Shown here piece after piece: positions 14,752 to 22,712 of a stretch of DNA of 24,253 nucleotides. The stretch's first letter is position 1, and each line of letters starts with the position of its first letter. The notes below the pieces were generated by a model. That model was given only the letters and a program-made list of their open reading frames with translations, searched no databases and was not told the DNA's origin. The DNA is from Bifidobacterium sp. UBA744 (lineage in GTDB: Bacteria > Actinomycetota > Actinomycetes > Actinomycetales > Bifidobacteriaceae): positions 24,230-48,482 of the forward strand of contig DBKS01000018.1 in the NCBI GenBank assembly GCA_002298605.1, written 5' to 3'. The position numbers and the translations under genes are program-made.

Positions 14752-16230
14752 CTAGAACGTGCCGGGGGCGCGGTATGCGGAACCATCCGACGTGGAGTCG
14801 GCAAACACCTTGAGCTCCTCGACTTGGGCCTTGGCGTCCACGATCTGTTCGCGGACACGGCCATACGAGGTGCCGCCCTTGCCGTTGCGCGAGTTCACCG
14901 ACCCATGGCTGGAAAGCACCTCCCTGACCTGAGGCGCCTTGTCGGCAGGCAGAAAGGCCTCGAATGTGGCCGCGAAGTCCTCATCGGTCAGATCCCATAG
15001 TTCGACGCCACGGTTTTCGGCGATCTTGACGCATGCTCCGGAAAGCTCATGCGCGTGGCGGAACGGGACGCCGTTCTTGACAAGCCATTCCGCGATATCG
15101 GTGGCCAGGGCGAAACCGGTCGGCGCCTCGGCCTCAAGACGATCGGCATCAAACCGCATGGTGGCCACCATGCCGGTGAAGGCTGGCAGCAGCACCTCGA
15201 GCGTGTCCACCTGGTCGAAGACCGCTTCCTTGTCTTCCTGCAGATCGCGGGCGTAGGCGGTGGGCAGTCCCTTCAATGTGGCGAGCAAACCGGTCAGGTC
15301 CCCGATCAGTCGCCCTGACTTGCCGCGGGCGAGTTCGGCGATGTCGGGGTTCTTCTTCTGCGGCATAATCGATGAGCCGGTGGAATAGCCGTCGTCGAGT
15401 TTGACAAAGGCGAATTCCTGCGTGTTCCAAATGATGATCTCCTCGGACAGCCGGGAGATGTCAACGCCTGTCATGGCCGCGATAAACGCGAACTCCGCCA
15501 CCAGATCACGGCTGGCGGTGCCGTCGATGGAATTATCGGTCACCTTGGCGAAGCCCAGTTCATGGGCCACCGCCTCCGGATCGAGGCCGAGGGTGTTGCC
15601 GGCGAGGGCGCCGGACCCGTATGGGGAGGCGTTGATGCGGCGATCCCAGTCGGTCAGGCGCTGCACGTCGCGGATCAGCGGCCATGCGTGGGCCATGAGC
15701 TGGTGGGCGAGCAGTACCGGCTGGGCGTGCTGCATATGGGTGCGCCCAGGCATGACGGTGGTGCCGGCTCGTTCCGACTGCGCGATCAGCGCATTGACCA
15801 GGCCGAGGAGCTCCCCTGCGACGACACGGGCGTGACGCCGCAGCCACATGCGAATCAGGCATGCGATCTGGTCGTTGCGGGAGCGTCCCGCGCGCAGCTT
15901 GCCACCCAGTTCGTCACCGGCGATGTCGATGAGGCCGCGTTCAAGAGCGGTGGCCTCGTCCTCATCGTCCTCAATGGGGGCGAAACTGCCGTCGTCGACG
16001 CGACGCTGCAACTCGTCAAGAGCCGCCTCCATGCGCTGAAGCTCGTCATCGGTGAGCAGTCCGGCGCGGCCAAGCGCACGGGCGTGGGCGCGGGAGCCTG
16101 CGATGTCATCGTCGGCCAAACGCCAATCGAATTGGGTGGATTTGGACAGTCGGGCGAGTTCCGGAGATGGCCCGGAAGTGAAGCGGCCGCCCCACAGGGC
16201 GAGATGTTCTGAAGCAGTATGTTCGGTCAT
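14752..16230 (-). CDS. argH: Argininosuccinate lyase
   Basis: Last step of arginine synthesis: argininosuccinate to arginine and fumarate, in the cytosol. The 492 residues show LWGGRF (12-17), GGKLRAGRSRND (109-120), PGRTHMQHAQP (161-171) and the superfamily signature GSSIMPQKKNPD (285-296) with the catalytic serine. In the usual EDxHxxxE segment the sequence reads EDEATALE (90-97), so the normally conserved His is Ala93; I regard this as a real oddity, not a frameshift, because the frame is clean around it. The frame is open 54 codons upstream, but ATG at 16230 matches the family start and has a GGTGGA site nearby. It lies downstream of argG with a terminator-like hairpin between. Confidence 0.96.
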   Translation of the reverse strand: MTEHTASEHLALWGGRFTSGPSPELARLSKSTQFDWRLADDDIAGSRAHARALGRAGLLTDDELQRMEAALDELQRRVDDGSFAPIEDDEDEATALERGLIDIAGDELGGKLRAGRSRNDQIACLIRMWLRRHARVVAGELLGLVNALIAQSERAGTTVMPGRTHMQHAQPVLLAHQLMAHAWPLIRDVQRLTDWDRRINASPYGSGALAGNTLGLDPEAVAHELGFAKVTDNSIDGTASRDLVAEFAFIAAMTGVDISRLSEEIIIWNTQEFAFVKLDDGYSTGSSIMPQKKNPDIAELARGKSGRLIGDLTGLLATLKGLPTAYARDLQEDKEAVFDQVDTLEVLLPAFTGMVATMRFDADRLEAEAPTGFALATDIAEWLVKNGVPFRHAHELSGACVKIAENRGVELWDLTDEDFAATFEAFLPADKAPQVREVLSSHGSVNSRNGKGGTSYGRVREQIVDAKAQVEELKVFADSTSDGSAYRAPGTF

Positions 16231-16282
16231 GAGTTCCACCTTACCGGTATGTGTTCCCTCGGAGAAAGGGCTTGGACTGTAT

Positions 16283-16321
16283 AAAAAACAGGACAAGGGC
16301 CCCGAACGACCGGAACCCTTG
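16283..16321 (-). terminator. Intrinsic terminator-like hairpin between argG and argH
   Basis: On the minus strand the arms CAAGGG (16321-16316) and CCCTTG (16299-16294) form a stem that can extend inwards by CCG/CGG. They are followed within five bases by TTTTTT (16288-16283). This is the best intrinsic terminator form in the window. It sits 53 bases before argH, so argH expression must depend on read-through, antitermination or a separate promoter. Confidence 0.65.
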
Positions 16322-16357
16322 CCCATCCGCACGCCATCCGCATGCATGGCGACGCGA

Positions 16358-17596
16358 TCACTCGACGGTGTTGTCGGGCACCTCGATGCCATTGCCGAAC
16401 TTCACGTCGCGGGCGGCGGCCACGCGGGACGGCAGACCATAGATGTCGATAAAGCCGTTGGAGGACTTCTGATCGAAGGTGTCGCCGGAATCGTAGGTCG
16501 CCAGCTTGTAGTCGTAGAGGGACGCGTCGGAACGACGTCCGGTCACCACTGCACGGCCACCGTGCAAGGTCATGCGAATCTCACCGGAGACATACTTCTG
16601 CGTGTCCTCGATGAAGGCGTTCAGGGACTGGGTGGCCGGCGAGAACCACTGGGCGTCGTACACCAACTCGGCCCAACGCTTGTCGATGTCACGCTTGATG
16701 CGGTGCTGCTCGCGCTCGAGGCAGCAGTTCTCAAGCTCCTGATGGGCGGCGATCAGGGCCACTGCGCCCGGCGCTTCGTACAGCTCGCGGGACTTGATGC
16801 CGACCAGACGGTCTTCGATCAGATCGATACGGCCAATGCCCTGGGCGCCGGCGCGGCGGTTCATTTCCTCAATGGCCTGAAGCGGGGTGACGTCGCGGCC
16901 GTCGATCTTCACCGGAACGCCCTGCCTGAACTCGATGGTCACCTCATCCTCGACCGGCGGGAAGGCCGGATCGTCGGTGTAGGTGTAGCAGTCCTTGGTG
17001 GGGGCGTTCCACGGGTCCTCAAGGAAGCCGGTCTCGATGGCGCGACCCCACACGTTCTGGTCGATGGAGTACGGGCTCTTCTCGGTCTGCTCGATCGGCA
17101 GCTTGTGCTCCTTGGCGAACGCGATTTCCACATCGCGAGTCAGGGACAGGTCGCGGATCGGGCTGATGGCCTTGAGCGTCGGGTCGATGGATGCGATGGA
17201 AACCTCGAAGCGCACCTGGTCGTTGCCCTTGCCAGTGCAGCCATGGGAGATGGTGTCGGCGCCGAACTGATGGGCGGCGCGCACCAGATGCTTGGAGATC
17301 AGCGGGCGGGAGATGGCGGAAACCAGCGGATAGACGCCCTCGTACATGGCATTGGCCTTCAGGGCCTTCATGCAGTACTCGTTGGCGAATTCATCGCGGG
17401 CGTCGACGACATACGCCTCGACCGCGCCGCACGCCAGCGCACGGGCCTTGATGGTCTCCAGGCTCTCGCCGCCCTGGCCGACATCGAGGGATACGGCGAC
17501 GACATCCTTGCCGGTGCGCTCCTTAAGATACGAAATGGCGACCGAGGTATCAAGACCACCGGAATACGCCAGAACAAGGCGATTGTTGTCTGCCAT
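16358..17596 (-). CDS. argG: Argininosuccinate synthase
   Basis: Joins citrulline and aspartate to argininosuccinate using ATP. The 412-residue protein begins with the N-type ATP-pyrophosphatase P-loop AYSGGLDTS (10-18) and contains TGKGNDQVRFE, SPYSIDQNVWGR and YEAPGA, all typical of the family. Length is normal. ATG at 17596 has AAAGG seven bases upstream. The 64-base gap to argR carries two ArgR-box-like sequences and a TATACT hexamer, so argG-argH probably forms a second ArgR-controlled transcript beside the main argC operon. Confidence 0.98.
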   Translation of the reverse strand: MADNNRLVLAYSGGLDTSVAISYLKERTGKDVVAVSLDVGQGGESLETIKARALACGAVEAYVVDARDEFANEYCMKALKANAMYEGVYPLVSAISRPLISKHLVRAAHQFGADTISHGCTGKGNDQVRFEVSIASIDPTLKAISPIRDLSLTRDVEIAFAKEHKLPIEQTEKSPYSIDQNVWGRAIETGFLEDPWNAPTKDCYTYTDDPAFPPVEDEVTIEFRQGVPVKIDGRDVTPLQAIEEMNRRAGAQGIGRIDLIEDRLVGIKSRELYEAPGAVALIAAHQELENCCLEREQHRIKRDIDKRWAELVYDAQWFSPATQSLNAFIEDTQKYVSGEIRMTLHGGRAVVTGRRSDASLYDYKLATYDSGDTFDQKSSNGFIDIYGLPSRVAAARDVKFGNGIEVPDNTVE

Positions 17597-17633
17597 GTCA
17601 AGCCTTTCTCATATGCGGCGTTACTGCGATGAC

Positions 17634-17667
17634 TTCGAGTATATGCATATGTCTGTATATTTATGCA
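17634..17667 (-). promoter_or_regulatory. Tandem ArgR boxes and promoter of argG
   Basis: Two 14-mers on the plus strand, TTCGAGTATATGCA (17634-17647) and TGTATATTTATGCA (17654-17667), are exactly 20 bp apart and share the right half TATGCA. On the minus strand a TATACT hexamer (17643-17638) inside the first box could be the -10 of argG. The second box covers the -35 position and also the argR stop codon (17661-17663). The same spacing and half-site occur upstream of argC. Confidence 0.75.
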
Positions 17668-18203
17668 CGGCGTGTCGGCGACGGGGACTTCGAGGCCATG
17701 TCAAGCAGCCATGTCGCCCGATCGCGTGCGGATTCGTCGCCGTCGGCGATCACCAGCACCGTATCATCACCGGCGATGGTGCCGAGAATATTGCTCAACG
17801 GTTGCTTGTCTATGACGGACGCCACATACTGCGCCGCCCCCGATGGCGTATGCACCACGATGAGGTTGCGCGCCGCGGCGACCGAGGTGATCAATCCGTT
17901 CAACACCCGGGCGACCTGCTGACTCGCCATCGCCTCGGAAACGAACCCCTGCGTCACCTCATCGACCATGCTTGGCGTGGCATAGGCGGTGGTGCCGTCC
18001 GGCCTGCGCACTTTGATCGCGTGAATCTCGTCAAGATCACGGCTCAGTGTGGCCTGGGTCGCCTCGATACCCTCCTCGGACAGCACTTCGGAGAGCTGCT
18101 GCTGCGACGTGATGACATGCGAGGCGAGAGCGGCCTCAATCGCGCTATGCCGTGCGGCGCGCGAACTCGGCCGCTGCAACGGACTCGAAGCCTGATTGCT
18201 CAT
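17661..18203 (-). CDS. argR: Arginine repressor ArgR
   Basis: Arginine-dependent DNA-binding repressor of the arg genes; family members form hexamers. The 180 residues have an N-terminal winged helix-turn-helix (about 20-75) with SRDL (54-57) in the recognition region. The C-terminal arginine-binding and oligomerisation domain has the GTIAGDDT motif (141-148). The frame could begin at TTG 18212, but ATG at 18203 is preferred, with AGGG about 11 bases upstream. It starts 17 bases after argF. Its last codons, GCA TAA, form part of an ArgR-box-like element controlling argG, so the repressor's own 3' end is an operator. Confidence 0.96.
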   Translation of the reverse strand: MSNQASSPLQRPSSRAARHSAIEAALASHVITSQQQLSEVLSEEGIEATQATLSRDLDEIHAIKVRRPDGTTAYATPSMVDEVTQGFVSEAMASQQVARVLNGLITSVAAARNLIVVHTPSGAAQYVASVIDKQPLSNILGTIAGDDTVLVIADGDESARDRATWLLDMASKSPSPTRRA

Positions 18204-18220
18204 CTTCGACAACGCCCTGA

Positions 18221-19195
18221 TCAGGCGACGTCACCCAGCAGGCTGCTGTCGCCGCGCTGCTGAGCCACCAGCCATGTCAGTAAAGCCTTCTGCGCATGCA
18301 GGCGGTTTTCCGCCTCGTCCCAGACCACGGACTGCTTGCCGTCGATCACCGAGGCGGTGACTTCCTTGCCGCGGTAGGCGGGCAGGCAGTGCTGGAACAA
18401 CGCATCGGGCTTGGCCAGGGCCATCAGCTCGTCATTCACCTGATAATCCCAGAACGGCTTGGAGCGAATGGCATACTCGGCCTCCTCGCCCATCGACACC
18501 CAGGTGTCGGTGAACACGCAGTCGGCGTCCTTCACCGCCTCTTTTGCATCGGTGGTCACCAGAATGGAACCGCCGTTCTCGGCCGCGATGCGCTCGGCGT
18601 CGGACACAATGGCCGGATCGGGCAGATAGCCGTAAGGGCCGGCCACACGCACATGCATACCGGCAACGGCGCCTCCGAGCAGATAGGAGTTCGACATGTT
18701 GTTGGCGGCATCGCCCACATAGGCGATGGTCTTGCCCTTCAACGCATCCACACCGCCTCGGAACTGCGCGATGGTAAGGAAATCGGCCAGTATCTGGCAG
18801 GGGTGGAACTGGTCGGTCAGCGCATTCACCACCGGGCATGTGGCGTACTTCGCCATCTCCTCGACACGCTCCTGGCCGAAGGTGCGCCACACAATGCCAT
18901 ACGCCATATGCGTCAGCACGCGCGCGGTGTCGGCCACCGGCTCCCCTCGCCCGAGCTGCGAGCTCGACTTGTCGATAACCAACGGATATCCGCCCAGTTC
19001 GGCGACGCCGATGGAGAAGCTGGAACGCGTGCGGGTGCTCGGCTTGTCAAACAGCACCGCGACGGCCTGGGGACCTTCAAAGGGGCGAGAATAGAAGCGG
19101 TTCTCGCGGAAGCGCATACCAAGCTCGAGGATCTGCTTCTGTTCCTCATGATTCACATCGTCATCGCGCAGCATATGGCGCAGCTGACCGGTCAT
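18221..19195 (-). CDS. argF: Ornithine carbamoyltransferase
   Basis: Converts ornithine and carbamoyl phosphate to citrulline. The 324-residue protein shows the carbamoyl phosphate motif STRTR (53-57), HPCQ (131-134), the ornithine-specific SMG loop in DTWVSMG (230-236) and HCLP (269-272). SMG and HCLP distinguish it from aspartate carbamoyltransferase. ATG at 19195 has AAGGAG eight bases upstream. It lies 75 bases downstream of argD and 17 bases before argR. I see no ArgR box in the argD-argF gap, so it is probably cotranscribed from argC. Confidence 0.97.
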   Translation of the reverse strand: MTGQLRHMLRDDDVNHEEQKQILELGMRFRENRFYSRPFEGPQAVAVLFDKPSTRTRSSFSIGVAELGGYPLVIDKSSSQLGRGEPVADTARVLTHMAYGIVWRTFGQERVEEMAKYATCPVVNALTDQFHPCQILADFLTIAQFRGGVDALKGKTIAYVGDAANNMSNSYLLGGAVAGMHVRVAGPYGYLPDPAIVSDAERIAAENGGSILVTTDAKEAVKDADCVFTDTWVSMGEEAEYAIRSKPFWDYQVNDELMALAKPDALFQHCLPAYRGKEVTASVIDGKQSVVWDEAENRLHAQKALLTWLVAQQRGDSSLLGDVA

Positions 19196-19270
19196 GGTAG
19201 TTCTCCTTGTAATGATCGTTCGATTGATGATGGATACGTTCTAGACACGACGGCGATCGAGGCCCGACGC

Positions 19271-20563
19271 TCAGTCGTTCGGCAAGTTCCCAGGCGCCTG
19301 CGCGAGAATCGACACGCACTGATCGACGTCCCCGGCGCTTACCACCAGCGGCGGAGCGAAACGCAGGGCGTCCGGCGCGACGGCGTTGACGATCAGGCCA
19401 TGTTCAAGAGCCCAATTCGCCAGCGCATGCGAGCAGGGATGGGAAAGCTCGACGGCGTCAAGCAAGCCGCGACCGCGCGTGGATACGTACAGCGGATTGC
19501 CGCAGGAATCAAGGCCCTCACGCAGCTGACGCCCACGCTCCTCGGCGTTGACCAGCAATCCGTCATGCTCGATCACGTTCAGCGTGGCCAGCGCGGCTGC
19601 GGCGCCCAACGGGTTGCCTGCGAAGGTGGATCCGTGGGAACCCGGGGTGAACAACGCGGACAGCTTCGAGCCGAAGGCGATCAGACCGCCCATGGGGAAG
19701 CCTCCGGCGACACCTTTGGCGAAGGTGACGGCATCGGGGATGACGCCACCGGAAAGATCCTCGCGCTGAAAGGCGAACCAGGTCCCCGTACGACCAATGC
19801 CCGTCTGCACCTCGTCGAAGATGAGCAGCGCATGGTTCCTGTCGCACAGCTCGCGCACCTGACGCACATAATCGGCACCCAACGGCCTGACACCGGCTTC
19901 ACCCTGAATGAGCTCCATGATCACCGCGGCCACCGGGCCCTTGGCATGCTCACCGACGCCCGTCTGGGCGAAGGCGTCGTGCATGGCGTCGTAATCACCG
20001 GCCTCGACGAACTCGATGGCCGGCACCAGCGGCTCGTACTGCTTGCGAATCGTCGGCTTCCAGGTGGCGGACAGCGCGCCGAGCGTGCGACCGTGGAAAC
20101 CATGAGTCAGCGCGAGGATGCGGGCCGGCTTGCCGCCGACGTCCGGCAGTGCGCCATGTAATGTGCGACCGTACAGCTTCGCCAGTTTCAGAGCCGCCTC
20201 GTTGCCCTCGGCCCCGGAATTGCCAAAGTAGACATGCGAGCCTTCCGGCGCGCCGGCGAGCTTCACGAGCTTGGCCGCCAACTCGATCTGCGGTTCCGTG
20301 GCAAAATAGTTGCTGACATGCGCGACCTTGCCGGCCTGATCGGCCACGGCGGCGACCCATGCCGGATGCGCGTAGCCAAGGGCGTTAACCGCGATGCCGC
20401 CAAGGAAGTCGAGGTATTCGTTGCCGTCGGCATCCCACAGGCGGGTACCCTTGCCGTGATCCATGACGCGCAGTGGGGTGCCGAACACGTTCATGTGGAC
20501 ATCGCGATATTCCCCGAGCCACTTGGCGTCCTCGGGACCGAGCTGTTCAGTTGGTGTAGCCAT
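19271..20563 (-). CDS. argD: Acetylornithine aminotransferase
   Basis: Class III PLP-dependent aminotransferase forming N-acetylornithine from N-acetylglutamate semialdehyde and glutamate. In 430 residues the PLP-contacting aspartate is D250 in IFDEVQTGIGRTG and the Schiff-base lysine is K283 in FAKGVAGGFP. The phosphate-binding segment is NSGAEGNEAAL (115-125). The protein is somewhat longer than usual because of an N-terminal stretch of about 20 residues. ATG at 20563 has AGGAG five bases upstream, lying inside argB. The gene overlaps the argB 3' end by 17 bases, so translation is probably coupled. Like other ArgD proteins it might also act on succinyl-diaminopimelate in lysine synthesis. 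Confidence 0.96.
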   Translation of the reverse strand: MATPTEQLGPEDAKWLGEYRDVHMNVFGTPLRVMDHGKGTRLWDADGNEYLDFLGGIAVNALGYAHPAWVAAVADQAGKVAHVSNYFATEPQIELAAKLVKLAGAPEGSHVYFGNSGAEGNEAALKLAKLYGRTLHGALPDVGGKPARILALTHGFHGRTLGALSATWKPTIRKQYEPLVPAIEFVEAGDYDAMHDAFAQTGVGEHAKGPVAAVIMELIQGEAGVRPLGADYVRQVRELCDRNHALLIFDEVQTGIGRTGTWFAFQREDLSGGVIPDAVTFAKGVAGGFPMGGLIAFGSKLSALFTPGSHGSTFAGNPLGAAAALATLNVIEHDGLLVNAEERGRQLREGLDSCGNPLYVSTRGRGLLDAVELSHPCSHALANWALEHGLIVNAVAPDALRFAPPLVVSAGDVDQCVSILAQAPGNLPND

Positions 20564-21506
20564 AGGAACTCCTCATTTCCATGCCGTCTTCAGGAACGAC
20601 CATCGTGCCGATGCCGGCAGTCGTAAAGATCTCGTTCAAAATGGAATGCGGCTTGCGTCCGTCGATGATATGCGCCTGCGGAACGCCTCCGTCAATGGCC
20701 CTGACGCAGGCCTCCATCTTGGGCCTCATGCCGGATTCCAGATCAGGCAGCATATCGCGCAGGTTCTCGACGCCGATGCGGCCGATCAACGAGTTCTTAT
20801 CGGGCCAATCGGCGTACAGGCCATCCACGTCGGTGAGAATCACCAGCTTGCGCGCGCCGACGGCGGCGGCCAGGGCGGCGGCGGCCGAGTCGGCGTTCAC
20901 GTTCAGCACTTCGGTGGCGTCATCCTCGTTCGGTGCCACCGACGAGACCACCGGGATGCGCCCGGCGTTGATCAGATCCTCCACGGCGGAGGCGTCCACC
21001 GACACCACGTCGCCGACCAGGCCGATATCGGTGGGCTTGCCGTCGATAATCGGCTTGCGCTGCATGGCCGAGAACAAGCCGCCGTCCTCACCGGACAGGC
21101 CGACCGCCAACGGACCGTGCGCGTTGATGAGACCAACCAGCTCGCGCGATACCTTGCCGGTCAGGACCATGCGCACCACATCCATGGCCTCCGGCGTGGT
21201 GACCCGCAGGCCACCCTTGAATTCCGATTCGATGTTCAATGCCTTGAGCATCTTGGAGATCTGGGGGCCGCCGCCGTGGACCACCACGGGGTGCAGGCCG
21301 ACTTGGCGAAGGAACACCATGTCCTCGGCGAAGCACTGCTTGAGATGCTCGTCCACCATGGCGTTGCCGCCGTATTTCACAACAATGCGCTGTCCCGCAA
21401 ACTCCTCAAGCCAGGGAAGCGCCTCGATCAGCACCTCGGCTTTCTGGTCGGCGCGCAAATCCGTATGCACGTCGAAGTGGAACCCCGGTCCCTTGACTTC
21501 TGCCAT
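20547..21506 (-). CDS. argB: Acetylglutamate kinase
   Basis: Phosphorylates N-acetylglutamate, often the arginine-inhibited step of the cyclic pathway. Amino acid kinase fold over 319 residues: VKYGGNAM (43-50) with K44 and the glycine loop, VVVHGGGPQIS, and the C-terminal half with LTDVDGLY. The N-terminal extension before the first strand (about 40 residues) is typical of arginine-sensitive hexameric forms, so feedback inhibition is likely but inferred. The frame opens earlier at a TTG (21527), but ATG at 21506 has AGGAGG nine bases upstream. It starts 33 bases after argJ and overlaps argD. Confidence 0.97.
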   Translation of the reverse strand: MAEVKGPGFHFDVHTDLRADQKAEVLIEALPWLEEFAGQRIVVKYGGNAMVDEHLKQCFAEDMVFLRQVGLHPVVVHGGGPQISKMLKALNIESEFKGGLRVTTPEAMDVVRMVLTGKVSRELVGLINAHGPLAVGLSGEDGGLFSAMQRKPIIDGKPTDIGLVGDVVSVDASAVEDLINAGRIPVVSSVAPNEDDATEVLNVNADSAAAALAAAVGARKLVILTDVDGLYADWPDKNSLIGRIGVENLRDMLPDLESGMRPKMEACVRAIDGGVPQAHIIDGRKPHSILNEIFTTAGIGTMVVPEDGMEMRSSYGYTN

Positions 21507-21539
21507 GAACCGTTCCCTCCTTTGCAAGTCTTTCTGGAT

Positions 21540-22712
21540 TCAGCTTTCGTAATCCGCGTTGATATGGACGTATTCGTGAGTGAGGTCGTCGGTCCACACG
21601 GTGGCCTCGGCGTCTCCGGCGTTGAGATCGATGTCGATGTGCACCTCACGGGGGGTCATATCGACCTCGGAACGGTCGCGTCCGGCGCCCCCGTGCTCGC
21701 AGATGCGCACGCCGTTCACATCGACGGTAACCTGTTCGGCGTCGTATGGAGCGACGTTCGCCGGCACGGTGCCCAGCGAGCTGACGATACGACCCCAATT
21801 CGGATCATTGCCGCTGATCGCGCATTTGAGCAGATTGGAGGCCGCCACGGCCCGACCGCAGGCCAATGCGGCCTCTTCGCTGGTCGCCCCGGCAACGGTG
21901 ATGCGGATATCATGGCTGGCACCTTCCCCGTCGCCGACGATCTGACGCGCCAACGAAGCGCAGGCCCGGGCGACCAAGGTCTTGAATTCGCTCGGATCCG
22001 CGGTCACGCCCGACGCCCCGGACGCCAGCAGCAGCACGGTGTCGTTGGTGGATTGGCACCCATCCACATCAATGCGGTTGAACGAGGTCTCCGTTCCGGC
22101 CGACAGCGCCTCCCTGGCCAACGCGGGATCGACGACCGCGTCGGTGGTGATCACGCACAGCATCGTGGCAAGCTGCGGGGCGATCATGCCTGACCCCTTC
22201 ACCATGCCGCCAAGCTTCCAGCCATTGGAACCTTCCAACGTCACGGTTTTCGCTTTGGTGTCGGTGGTCATGATGGCATGGGAGGCGTCGGCGCCGGCCT
22301 GCGCCGTATCGTCAAGCGCCTGATAGGCGGCGCGGGCGCCCGCCAGCACATGGTCGAGAGGCAGCAGCTCGCCGATCAGACCGGTGGAGCACACAGCCAC
22401 CTCGTCCGCCGGCACGCCGAGCAGGGAGGCGACGGTCTGGGCGGTTTGCTCCGACTGCCGGTAGCCCGGCTGGCCGGTGCATGCATTGGCGCCACCGGAG
22501 TTGAGAATCACGGCCTTGACATGCCCGTCCGCCACGGCGGCGCGGGACCACTGCACGGGAGCCGCGCAGAATCGATTTGGGGTGAACACGCCGGCGGCCA
22601 CATCAAGCGGGCCGTCATTGACCACCAAAGCCAGATCCTTTTTGCCGGCAACGGCGGAAATGCCGGCCTTGACGCCGGCCGCGCGGAATCCCGATGCGAA
22701 GGTTACACTCAC
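21540..22712 (-). CDS. argJ: Glutamate N-acetyltransferase / amino-acid acetyltransferase ArgJ
   Basis: Moves the acetyl group from N-acetylornithine to glutamate; bifunctional members also use acetyl-CoA to make N-acetylglutamate. The precursor of 390 residues self-cleaves before the catalytic threonine, T183, in KGSGMIAPQLATML. Other family signatures are ILNSGGANACTG (69-80) and ISGNDPNWGRI. The start is GTG at 22712, whose GTGA overlaps the argC stop; the open frame further upstream lies inside argC and is not coding. No separate argA-like gene is in the window, which fits a bifunctional enzyme, but mono- versus bifunctional cannot be decided from sequence alone. Confidence 0.96.
   Translation of the reverse strand: MSVTFASGFRAAGVKAGISAVAGKKDLALVVNDGPLDVAAGVFTPNRFCAAPVQWSRAAVADGHVKAVILNSGGANACTGQPGYRQSEQTAQTVASLLGVPADEVAVCSTGLIGELLPLDHVLAGARAAYQALDDTAQAGADASHAIMTTDTKAKTVTLEGSNGWKLGGMVKGSGMIAPQLATMLCVITTDAVVDPALAREALSAGTETSFNRIDVDGCQSTNDTVLLLASGASGVTADPSEFKTLVARACASLARQIVGDGEGASHDIRITVAGATSEEAALACGRAVAASNLLKCAISGNDPNWGRIVSSLGTVPANVAPYDAEQVTVDVNGVRICEHGGAGRDRSEVDMTPREVHIDIDLNAGDAEATVWTDDLTHEYVHINADYES

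Noticed and set aside
16052..17632. 526-residue plus-strand open frame opposite argG
   Set aside because: Antisense shadow of argG, whose P-loop and family motifs are intact.
19196..19270. ArgR box in the argD-argF gap
   Set aside because: No TGCATA/TATGCA half-site is present; the gap is simply a short spacer with the argF ribosome-binding site.
18296..20161. 621-residue plus-strand open frame across argF and argD
   Set aside because: It runs antisense through two genes with complete catalytic motifs; long antisense frames are expected at this GC content and codon bias.
20463..22193. 576-residue plus-strand open frame across argB and argJ
   Set aside because: Antisense to well-supported enzymes, His/Gly/Asp-rich shadow composition, no recognisable domain.
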